DNA from: Avanaerovorax sp964442135
GTDB taxonomy: Bacteria > Bacillota > Clostridia > Peptostreptococcales > Anaerovoracaceae
Length of the DNA: 26,454 bases
Assembly (NCBI GenBank): GCA_964442135.1
Contig: CAYTYN010000019.1
Coordinates: 1 to 26,454 of the forward strand
Direction: 5' to 3'
How positions within the stretch are numbered: position 1 is the first letter of the stretch; the number at the start of each line of letters is the position of its first letter. Shown in pieces: positions 6,972 to 14,184 of this stretch. Made by a program: the position numbers and the translations under genes. A model generated the notes under the pieces. That model worked only from the letters and a program-made list of their open reading frames with translations. It did no database searches and had not been told where the DNA came from.

Positions 6972-8960
6972 ATGGAGAGAATTAACAGTGCTGAGACCTT
7001 GAATCAGGTCTGTCAGATTGGAAAATTGAAGATCGACGGGTGCAAATGCAGGATTCTCATTTGTGCGGGAACAGGATGTCTGGCGGGAGGATCTGAGGAA
7101 ATCTATGAAGAGATGTGCCGTCTTGCTGCCGATGATTCCGACGTAGAGATAGATTTCAAGCCTGAGATCCCATGTGCAGGCCTTCCGGGCCACAGGTTGG
7201 AGACGGAGGCAGAGGCCGCTGCCGAGAAGATAGCCGCTGCCAGAGAGGCCGCCAAGGCCGGCGGCATGAGCATGGGGGATATAGAAGACTTTACCATCAG
7301 GAAGAGCGGCTGCCATGGGTTCTGTGAGATGGGACCGCTGATGAGGATTGAGCCTTTGGGGATACTGTATACAAAGGTAGCTGTAGACGATTGCAAGGCC
7401 ATATTCGAGAGAACGGTTAAAGGGGGAGAGATAATCAGAGAGCTCCTCTACAAGCAGGACGGAATCGAATACGCTCGTCAGGAGGACATACCTTTCTATA
7501 AAAAGCAGAGCCGCATAGTTTTGGAAAACTGCGGACAGATAGACGCCGAGAATATTGAGGAGTACATAGCTAAAGGCGGATATCAGGCTTTGACAAAGAC
7601 CATCTTCAATATGACTCCTCAGCAGGTCATAGATGAGGTTTCCGAATCCAACCTGAGAGGCCGGGGAGGCGGAGGATTTAAGACCGGATATAAGTGGAGC
7701 CAGGTAGCCCGCCAGCCTGAGAAGCAGAGATACGTAGTCTGCAACGGCGACGAAGGTGATCCGGGAGCGTTTATGGACAGGAGCATTATGGAGGGAGACC
7801 CTCACAGAGTTCTGGAGGGCATGATGATTGCCGCCTACGCCACGGGAGCTCAGGAAGGATACATATACGTAAGAGCCGAGTATCCCCTTGCCATAAGGAG
7901 GCTTCAGTACGCCATAGCTCAGGCGGAAGAAGCGGGACTTTTGGGAGAGAACATACTGGGATCCGATTTTTCGTTTAAGCTCCATATAAACAGAGGTGCA
8001 GGCGCCTTTGTGTGCGGAGAGGGAAGCGCGCTGACCGCATCCATAGAGGGAAACCGAGGGATGCCCAGAGTAAAGCCGCCTCGCACCGTAGAACACGGTC
8101 TCTTCGATAAGCCGACGGTACTTAACAACGTGGAGACCTACGCCAACGTTCCGGAGATAATCAACCGGGGCGCGGCTTGGTTTAAGTCCATTGGACCGGA
8201 AAACAGTCCGGGAACCAAGGCCTTTGCACTCACGGGAAGCGTAAAGAATACAGGCCTTATTGAGGTTCCTATGGGAACCACCTTGAGAGAAGTAATATTC
8301 GACATAGGAGGCGGGATAAAAAACGACGGACAGTTTAAGGCCGTTCAGATCGGCGGACCTTCGGGAGGATGTCTCATCACACCTCACCTGGATGTAAGCC
8401 TGGATTTCGACTCGCTGAAGAAGATGGATGCCATGATCGGTTCGGGAGGTCTGGTTGTGATGGACGACTCGACCTGCATGGTAGAGGTGGCAAGGTTCTT
8501 CATGAACTTCACCCAAAAGGAGAGTTGCGGAAAGTGCGTTCCGTGTCGCGAGGGTACTAAGCGGATGCTGGAGATTCTGGAGAAGATCGTAGCCGGAAAC
8601 GGCGAGGAAGAGGATCTGGATCTTCTGGAGGAGTTGGCCGATACTATTACGGAAACAGCTCTCTGCGGTCTGGGAAAGACAGCGGCTCTTCCTGTGAAGA
8701 GCACCCTGGAGCTTTTCAGGGAGGAGTATCTGGATCACGTCCTCGACAAACACTGCGAGTCCCACACGTGTACATCCATGCGCCGGTTCGTCATCAGTCC
8801 GGAGAGATGTAAGGGGTGCTCCAAGTGTGCGAGGAACTGTCCTGCGGACGCCATCTCCGGCAAGATCAAGGAGCCTTACGTTATCGATAATACCAGATGT
8901 ATCAAGTGCGGTGCGTGCGAAAGCGCATGCGCCTTCGGCGCTATACATGTGGAATGGTAG
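6972..8960 (+). CDS. hydB: NAD-linked [FeFe] hydrogenase, NuoF-like flavin subunit
   Basis: A 662-residue, three-part NuoF/HydB protein. Residues 25-140 are a thioredoxin-like [2Fe-2S] domain with Cys31/Cys36 and Cys114/Cys118. The central NuoF core has the FMN/NADH-binding GRGGGGFKTGYKW (230-242) and GDEGDPGAFMD (259-269). ESCGKCVPCREG near 517-528 carries a [4Fe-4S] cluster. The C-terminus is a two-cluster ferredoxin domain (CKGCSKCARNCP near 613; CIKCGACESACA near 643). It oxidises NADH (or reduces NAD+) and is the likely bifurcating flavin site with ferredoxin. The length and domain order match HydB of trimeric Thermotoga/Clostridia hydrogenases. It abuts hydC and is followed 12 bases later by the hydA start. 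Confidence 0.95.
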   Translation: MERINSAETLNQVCQIGKLKIDGCKCRILICAGTGCLAGGSEEIYEEMCRLAADDSDVEIDFKPEIPCAGLPGHRLETEAEAAAEKIAAAREAAKAGGMSMGDIEDFTIRKSGCHGFCEMGPLMRIEPLGILYTKVAVDDCKAIFERTVKGGEIIRELLYKQDGIEYARQEDIPFYKKQSRIVLENCGQIDAENIEEYIAKGGYQALTKTIFNMTPQQVIDEVSESNLRGRGGGGFKTGYKWSQVARQPEKQRYVVCNGDEGDPGAFMDRSIMEGDPHRVLEGMMIAAYATGAQEGYIYVRAEYPLAIRRLQYAIAQAEEAGLLGENILGSDFSFKLHINRGAGAFVCGEGSALTASIEGNRGMPRVKPPRTVEHGLFDKPTVLNNVETYANVPEIINRGAAWFKSIGPENSPGTKAFALTGSVKNTGLIEVPMGTTLREVIFDIGGGIKNDGQFKAVQIGGPSGGCLITPHLDVSLDFDSLKKMDAMIGSGGLVVMDDSTCMVEVARFFMNFTQKESCGKCVPCREGTKRMLEILEKIVAGNGEEEDLDLLEELADTITETALCGLGKTAALPVKSTLELFREEYLDHVLDKHCESHTCTSMRRFVISPERCKGCSKCARNCPADAISGKIKEPYVIDNTRCIKCGACESACAFGAIHVEW

Positions 8961-8972
8961 GAGGTGAAATCA

Positions 8973-10655
8973 ATGAAGTACATGACTATAAACAACAGAA
9001 AAGTCTCCTTTGAAGACGAGAAAAACGTACTGGCCGTCATCAGAAAAGCCGGCATCGAGCTTCCCACCTTCTGCTACCTGTCAGAGCTTTCCACCTACGG
9101 AGCGTGCAGGATGTGTGTGGTGGAGGATGACAGGGGAAAGGTGTTCGCTTCGTGCTCGGAGGAGCCGAGAGACGGCATGGTCATATACACCAATACCCCG
9201 AGGCTCCAGCATCACAGAAAGATGATATTGGAACTGCTGCTGGCGTCTCACTATACAGACTGCACTACGTGCAGAACCAACGGAGCCTGCATACTCTTAA
9301 AGCTGGCTAACCAGTTGGGAGTAAACCATGTCAGATTCCGGAACAATAATCCGGAGCTTCCGCTGGATTTCAGCTCTCCCAGCATAGTCTTCGATCCTAA
9401 TAAATGTATCCTCTGCGGTGACTGCGTAAGGACATGTACGGAAATACAGGGACTGGGAATTTTGGATTTTGCCCACCGTGGAAGCAAGATGAGGATAACC
9501 ACGGCCTTTGACAGACCCCTTTCGGAAACCGCCTGCGTCGGCTGCGGACAGTGCCGGGTGGTATGTCCTACGGGAGCCATCACGGTTATGCAGAACATTC
9601 ATCCCGTATGGCAGGCTCTCTCCGATAAGGACACGAAGGTGGTCGCCCAGATCGCTCCGGCGGTAAGGGTAGCCGTAGGTGACAGGTTCGGTCTGCCAAA
9701 GGGCGAAAACGCCATAGGCAAGCTGGTGGCAGCATTAAAGCTTATGGGATTCGATCAGGTTTACGATACCAACTTCGGAGCCGACCTTACGGTTATGGAG
9801 GAATCTCAGGAGCTGATGGAGAAAATAGAGTCGGGCGACCTTCCTCTGTTTACCTCCTGCTGTCCCGGATGGGTCAAATACTGCGAGGAAAAGTTTCCGG
9901 AGCTTAGAAAGCATATATCCAGCTGCCGATCTCCTCAGCAGATGTTCAGCGCCGTGCTGAAGGAAGAAGCCAGGATGGACACAGAGGACAAGCGGAAGAC
10001 TGTAGTGGTGTCCATAATGCCTTGTACCGCGAAGAAGGCTGAGATTCTGAGGCCGGAGCATTACACAGAGGGAGAACAGGACACCGACTACGTTCTCACC
10101 ACCACAGAGATAACCAGGATGATAAAGGAAGCCGGCATAGATCTGGCCGCCATAAAGCCGGGCGCCATGGATATGCCATTCGGACTGTCGTCAGGGGGCG
10201 CCGCCATATTCGGCGTAACCGGCGGAGTGACCGAGGCTGTGCTGAGAAGACTGGTGGACAGCTACGATCCGGAGGATCTTGAAATGATCAAGTTTACCGG
10301 CATCCGCGGAAACGACGGCATTAAGGAGGCTAAAATAAATCTCAAGGGACGGGAGATAAAGATCGCCGTAGTGAACGGTCTGAAGAACGCGGAAATCGTA
10401 ATGAACGGCATAAAGACCGGAGAGATGTATTACGATTTCGTAGAGGTTATGGCCTGCCGCAACGGATGCGTCGCCGGAGGCGGTCAGCCTGTACCGGTAA
10501 CACCTAAGATTAAAGAGGCTCGTGCGGAAGGACTTTACGATATCGACGACGGAAAGCAGATAAAGATATCCAGCGATAACCCCTTTGTAATAGCTCTCTA
10601 TGACGGAATGCTGAAGGGAAAGCAGGAGAAGCTTCTTCACAACCATCACCGGTAG
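8973..10655 (+). CDS. hydA: NAD-linked [FeFe] hydrogenase, catalytic subunit
   Basis: A 560-residue monomer-type M3 [FeFe] hydrogenase. It has an N-terminal [2Fe-2S] domain (Cys34, 45, 48, 61), a His/Cys [4Fe-4S] site in HX3CX2CX5C form (His93, Cys97, 100, 106) and two ferredoxin clusters (Cys145-155 and Cys188-198). The H-cluster motifs follow: TSCCPGW (Cys296/297), MPCTAKK (Cys351) and MACRNGCVAGGGQP (Cys495, Cys499). All cluster ligands are present, so it should make or oxidise H2. The third motif has Arg-Asn where Pro-Gly or His-Gly is common. ATG 8973 is chosen because AGGAGGTG (8959-8966) sits 6 bases before it. The earlier in-frame GTG at 8964 lies inside that ribosome binding site. 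Maturases HydEFG are not in the window. Confidence 0.96.
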   Translation: MKYMTINNRKVSFEDEKNVLAVIRKAGIELPTFCYLSELSTYGACRMCVVEDDRGKVFASCSEEPRDGMVIYTNTPRLQHHRKMILELLLASHYTDCTTCRTNGACILLKLANQLGVNHVRFRNNNPELPLDFSSPSIVFDPNKCILCGDCVRTCTEIQGLGILDFAHRGSKMRITTAFDRPLSETACVGCGQCRVVCPTGAITVMQNIHPVWQALSDKDTKVVAQIAPAVRVAVGDRFGLPKGENAIGKLVAALKLMGFDQVYDTNFGADLTVMEESQELMEKIESGDLPLFTSCCPGWVKYCEEKFPELRKHISSCRSPQQMFSAVLKEEARMDTEDKRKTVVVSIMPCTAKKAEILRPEHYTEGEQDTDYVLTTTEITRMIKEAGIDLAAIKPGAMDMPFGLSSGGAAIFGVTGGVTEAVLRRLVDSYDPEDLEMIKFTGIRGNDGIKEAKINLKGREIKIAVVNGLKNAEIVMNGIKTGEMYYDFVEVMACRNGCVAGGGQPVPVTPKIKEARAEGLYDIDDGKQIKISSDNPFVIALYDGMLKGKQEKLLHNHHR

Positions 10656-10680
10656 GGAGTCACTCATAGATTGACTCCCT
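10654..10680. terminator. Perfect hairpin after hydA, without a clear T-tract
   Basis: AGGGAGTCA (10654-10662) and TGACTCCCT (10672-10680) pair perfectly around a 9-base loop, beginning within the hydA stop codon. The following bases are CGGGCAATAG, so it is not a textbook intrinsic terminator. It may stabilise the 3' end or terminate weakly. Confidence 0.5.
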
Positions 10681-10704
10681 CGGGCAATAGGCCGGCATGA
10701 ATAA

Positions 10705-10733
10705 TTGCTAAGGGAAGGGTTTCGGTTTATAAT
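10705..10733 (+). promoter_or_regulatory. Probable sigma-A promoter for threonine aldolase
   Basis: TTGCTA (10705-10710), a 17-base spacer and TATAAT (10728-10733), located 45 bases before the aldolase start. The spacing and the perfect -10 make it a good candidate. Confidence 0.6.
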
Positions 10734-10778
10734 ATAGTCAGGTTAATATATTTTCAAAGACCGGGAGGTAACCAGAAA

Positions 10779-11801
10779 ATGATATACTTCAGAAGTGATT
10801 ACAGTATCGGAGCCCATCCTAAGGTAATGGAAGCGCTTACGGCGACTAATATGGAGCACTCCGACGGTTATGGCCTTGACAGCCATTGTGACCACGTAAG
10901 AGAGATGGTGAGGGAGCTTATAGGCGTCCGGGACTGCCATGTTCACATGATGATAGGAGGAACTCCGTGTAATATTACGGTGATCTCAGCCGCATTAAGG
11001 CCTTATGAGGCTGTGGTATCACCGAGAACAGGCCACGTATACGTACATGAGACAGGAGCTGCCGAAGCTACCGGTCACAGAGTCATAGCAGTAAACGGAG
11101 ATAACGGTAAGCTGACTCCTTCAGGTATCGATGAAGCCTGGCTGGAATATGAGGATGAACACACCGTAGTCCCTAAGTTAGCATATATATCCAATCCTAC
11201 GGAAAACGGCTCCATATACTCTAAGGCCGAGCTGAAGGCCTTAAGTGATAAATGCAGGGAAAGGAATATGTATCTGTACATGGACGGAGCTCGCCTCGGG
11301 TGTGCTCTCACCTGTGAGGATAACGATTTGACCCTTCGCGACATAGGGGAGCTGACCGACGCTTTCTACATCGGAGGGACTAAGAACGGCGCTCTCTTCG
11401 GCGAGGTGCTGGTCATACTAAACCATGAGATGAACGATCACTTCCGGTGGATGATAAAGCGGAGCTGCGGTCTTCTGGCCAAGGGCAGGCTCCTGGGAGT
11501 TCAGTTCGAAGCGCTGCTGGACGGAGGGGAGGACAGCATTTACTTTAAAATGGGCGCCCACTCCAACGCCATGGCTAAGAAGCTGAGAGAAGGGATTGCG
11601 GCTAAGGGATATGGGTTCGACGGAGTATCCCAGACTAATCAGTTATTCCCTGTACTTCCTGCGGAAAAGGTTGAAGAGCTGGAGAAGAACTTCTTCTTTT
11701 ACCGGTGGGCGCCGGAGAAGGAAGGAAAGGTGGTAATCAGGCTGGTTACCTCATGGGGTACCACCGAAGAGGAGGTGGATGCCTTTATAGAGGCTCTGTA
11801 G
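10779..11801 (+). CDS. ltaE: Low-specificity L-threonine aldolase (PLP enzyme)
   Basis: A 340-residue fold-type I PLP enzyme that cleaves L-threonine/allo-threonine to glycine and acetaldehyde in the cytoplasm. The family pattern is clear. It starts with FRSDYSIGAHPKVMEAL (the family's NDYs.GaHP type), then SDGYGLD. GHVYVHETGA provides the His that stacks on PLP. YMDGARLG (Asp169, Arg172) and IGGTKNGALFGE follow, with the Schiff-base Lys202. Length is normal. The start has a GGGAGG site (10762-10767) at slightly long spacing. It appears monocistronic, flanked by its own promoter upstream and the mreB promoter downstream. It fits amino-acid fermentation or glycine supply. Symbol choice (ltaE versus ltaA/gly1) follows the low-specificity class and is not certain. 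Confidence 0.88.
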   Translation: MIYFRSDYSIGAHPKVMEALTATNMEHSDGYGLDSHCDHVREMVRELIGVRDCHVHMMIGGTPCNITVISAALRPYEAVVSPRTGHVYVHETGAAEATGHRVIAVNGDNGKLTPSGIDEAWLEYEDEHTVVPKLAYISNPTENGSIYSKAELKALSDKCRERNMYLYMDGARLGCALTCEDNDLTLRDIGELTDAFYIGGTKNGALFGEVLVILNHEMNDHFRWMIKRSCGLLAKGRLLGVQFEALLDGGEDSIYFKMGAHSNAMAKKLREGIAAKGYGFDGVSQTNQLFPVLPAEKVEELEKNFFFYRWAPEKEGKVVIRLVTSWGTTEEEVDAFIEAL

Positions 11802-11857
11802 GTCACGCCGTGGGGAATGGAGGTTACGGTTATTTTTCCGCCTGCCGGGTAAAGTCA

Positions 11858-11886
11858 TTGAAATATGAGCTCGTTTTATGTATAAT
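11858..11886 (+). promoter_or_regulatory. Strong sigma-A promoter for the MreB-like gene
   Basis: TTGAAA (11858-11863), exactly 17 bases, then TATAAT (11881-11886). It lies 36 bases before the mreB ATG and is one of the best matches in the window. Confidence 0.7.
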
Positions 11887-11922
11887 GTCTTCTAGGCAAT
11901 ATGTATTGAAAGGAGAACAGGG

Positions 11923-12939
11923 ATGGCATTAAACGTAGGCATAGACCTGGGCACAGCCAACGTATTAGTTTACATAAAGAATAAAGGCATAGTTTTAGAC
12001 GAACCTTCTGTAGTAGCGGTAAATAACGATACCGACGAGATAGTGGCCGTAGGTGAGGAAGCGCGGCAGATGCTGGGAAGAACCCCTGCCAATATAGTGG
12101 CGGTAAAGCCGCTTAGGGACGGTGTTATCTCAGACTACGATATAACAGAGCGTATGCTGAAGTATTTCATCAGAAAGGCATGCGGCACCAGAAGGTTTTT
12201 CAGGCCAAGGATCATGGTCTGCGTTCCCAGCGGAATAACAGACGTTGAGAAGAGAGCCGTAAGAGAAGCCACGGAGCAAGCGGGTGGAAAGTCGGCATTC
12301 CTCATAGAGGAGCCTGTGGCTGCGGCCATAGGGGCAGGTTTGGATATATCCAGACCGGAAGGCCTGATGGTAATAGACATAGGGGGCGGCACCACTGATG
12401 TGGCAGTCATAGCTCTGGGAGGCATAGTTACCAGTGAATCCGTTAAGATGGCGGGAGGCAAGTTCGATGACGCCATTATAAAATACATGAGAAAGAAGCA
12501 CCAGCTCTACATAGGCGAGAGGACGGCGGAGGAGCTTAAGCTGAAGATAGGAGCGGCTGTGGTTTCGGATGAAAATCCGACGGCGGAGTGCAGGGGAAGG
12601 GATCTTGTAACCGGACTTCCTAAGATGGTAGAAATATCATCCGCTGAGATTGCCGAGGCTTTGGAGGAATCGGTAAACACCATATGCGAGACCGTTCACG
12701 CCGTACTGGAGAGGACTCCTCCGGAACTGGCCGCCGACATAACCAGCTCCGGCGTTACTCTGACCGGAGGGGGAGCAAAGCTGAAAGGTTTGGATCGCTG
12801 CATACAGGAGCGCATGGGCATAGAGGCACACCTTGCGGAAAATCCTGAGGAGTGTGTCGCCATAGGTACGGGACAGGCTCTCAGCGTTATAGAGAATATC
12901 GAGAATAATAAGCTTAACAGAAGAGAGCCTTATCTTTAA
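11923..12939 (+). CDS. mreB: Rod-shape actin homologue MreB/Mbl
   Basis: A 338-residue bacterial actin. The N-terminal phosphate-1 loop reads GIDLGTANVLVY, followed by VLDEPSVVAV, the conserved VAVKPLRDGVISDYD segment, the phosphate-2 motif MVIDIGGGTTDVAVI and the adenosine motif TLTGGGAKLKGLD. It forms ATP-dependent filaments under the membrane that organise side-wall synthesis. No mreC/mreD follows, which is the arrangement of the B. subtilis paralogue mbl, so it may be the Mbl-type copy. AAAGGAG lies 7-8 bases before ATG 11923, and a terminator-like hairpin starts 10 bases after the stop. The family is certain; which paralogue is not. Confidence 0.92.
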   Translation: MALNVGIDLGTANVLVYIKNKGIVLDEPSVVAVNNDTDEIVAVGEEARQMLGRTPANIVAVKPLRDGVISDYDITERMLKYFIRKACGTRRFFRPRIMVCVPSGITDVEKRAVREATEQAGGKSAFLIEEPVAAAIGAGLDISRPEGLMVIDIGGGTTDVAVIALGGIVTSESVKMAGGKFDDAIIKYMRKKHQLYIGERTAEELKLKIGAAVVSDENPTAECRGRDLVTGLPKMVEISSAEIAEALEESVNTICETVHAVLERTPPELAADITSSGVTLTGGGAKLKGLDRCIQERMGIEAHLAENPEECVAIGTGQALSVIENIENNKLNRREPYL

Positions 12940-12948
12940 GAAATAGTG

Positions 12949-12999
12949 AGTCGCCTCGTCGTTGACCTTGTACGGCATACGGCGCGGCGGCTTTTTTTT
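12949..12999 (+). terminator. Rho-independent terminator between mreB and the RNA methyltransferase
   Basis: Arms 12949-12961 (AGTCGCCTCGTCG) and 12980-12992 (CGGCGCGGCGGCT) form a 13-position stem with two G-U pairs and one mismatch, followed by eight T residues (12992-12999). It lies just after mreB and only 15 bases before the methyltransferase ATG. It could therefore be full termination or an attenuator within one transcription unit. Confidence 0.72.
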
Positions 13000-13014
13000 A
13001 ACCGGGAGCAGAAG

Positions 13015-14184
13015 ATGAGACATGAGCTGATCGCCACGGCCACCTTCGGACTGGAGGCGGTGGTGAAGCGGGAGCTTCAGAATCTGGGATTTAAAATACT
13101 CAGATCTGAGGATGGAAAGATAACATATACGGGAGATGAGAGGACCATAGTCAGGAGCAATCTCTGGCTCAGGTCCGCCGACAGGGTACTCCTGAAAATG
13201 GGAGAATTCAAGGCTGTGACCTTCGAAGAGCTGTTCCAGCAGATAAAGGGGATCCGATGGGAGAACCTGATACCGGCAGACGGCAGGTTTACAGTAACCG
13301 GCACATCGGTAAAATCCGTCCTCCACAGCGTGCCGGCATGCCAGAGCATCGGGAAAAAGGCCATAGTGGAGAGGTTGAAGGAAAGCTACGGTCTGGATGA
13401 GTTCCCGGAGACGGGAGCCGGCTATACGGTGAAGATAGCGCTCCTAAAGGACGTGGCTACAGTGACGGTGGATACCAGCGGAGCAGGGCTTCACAAGCGG
13501 GGATATCGGGTTATGGACGTAGCGGCTCCCATAAAGGAGACCTTGGCCGCCGGCATGGTGCAGCTTTCCTTTTGGAAGCCGGGAAGATGTCTGATGGACC
13601 CGTGCTGCGGCTCAGGAACCATACCTATAGAAGCGGCCATGATAGGAAGAAACATAGCTCCCGGTCTGGGCAGGAAATTCGCCTGCGAGGAGTGGGATGC
13701 TATTTCGGAGAATTTGTGGAAGGAGGAGAGAAGGGCAGCCTTTGAGGCCATAGATTATGACGCGGACGTAAGGATATTCGCTTCCGACGTGGAGCCGAGA
13801 GCCATAGAGGCGGCTCGGGAAAATGCGGCAGAGGCGGGAGTCGACGACTGCATAGTGTTCAAGAGAATGAACATGTCTAAGATAGAGGCGAGAGAGCCTG
13901 CCGGGATAATCATAACCAATCCTCCCTACGGAGAAAGAATAGGCGGAGACAATCAAAAGCGAGGGATATATAACGCCTACAGGGAGTTCTTCCGAAGAAA
14001 TCCCGACTGGTCCCTTTTCATGATCACTACGGACAGAGATGTGGAGGAGAGAATATTCGGGCGGGAGGCCGATAGGCGCAGAAAGCTGTATAACGGCAGG
14101 CTGGAGGTCTGCTACTATCAGTTTCACGGCGTGAAGAAGCCGAAGGAAAAACAGGGAGGCAACCGTGAGGATAACTGTAGATAA
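13015..14184 (+). CDS. THUMP-domain class I SAM-dependent RNA methyltransferase (RlmL/YpsC-like)
   Basis: A 389-residue enzyme. It starts MRHELIATATFGLEAVVKREL, the typical N-terminus of the family, and carries a THUMP RNA-binding region (about 45-155). The Rossmann methyltransferase domain contains DPCCGSGTIPIEAA (SAM binding) and the catalytic NPPYGER, the N2-guanine methyltransferase motif. Homologues methylate 23S rRNA guanosine; tRNA targets exist in related groups. ATG 13015 is chosen because it fits the family start and length and has GGGAG (13003-13007) upstream. The longer in-frame GTG at 12946 would place its first codons in the terminator stem and T-run. No promoter was seen between the T-run and the ATG. 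The 3' end overlaps the next gene by 20 bases. Confidence 0.88.
   Translation: MRHELIATATFGLEAVVKRELQNLGFKILRSEDGKITYTGDERTIVRSNLWLRSADRVLLKMGEFKAVTFEELFQQIKGIRWENLIPADGRFTVTGTSVKSVLHSVPACQSIGKKAIVERLKESYGLDEFPETGAGYTVKIALLKDVATVTVDTSGAGLHKRGYRVMDVAAPIKETLAAGMVQLSFWKPGRCLMDPCCGSGTIPIEAAMIGRNIAPGLGRKFACEEWDAISENLWKEERRAAFEAIDYDADVRIFASDVEPRAIEAARENAAEAGVDDCIVFKRMNMSKIEAREPAGIIITNPPYGERIGGDNQKRGIYNAYREFFRRNPDWSLFMITTDRDVEERIFGREADRRRKLYNGRLEVCYYQFHGVKKPKEKQGGNREDNCR

Noticed and set aside
6795..8948. A 717-codon open frame on the minus strand across hydC and hydB
   Set aside because: It is the mirror of a codon-biased real gene: the plus strand carries all Fe-S and flavin motifs of HydB/HydC. 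The antisense product shows no recognisable domain and has no ribosome site.
12946..13014. N-terminal extension of the RNA methyltransferase from GTG 12946
   Set aside because: These codons form the mreB terminator stem and T-run, and family members start at the equivalent of ATG 13015.
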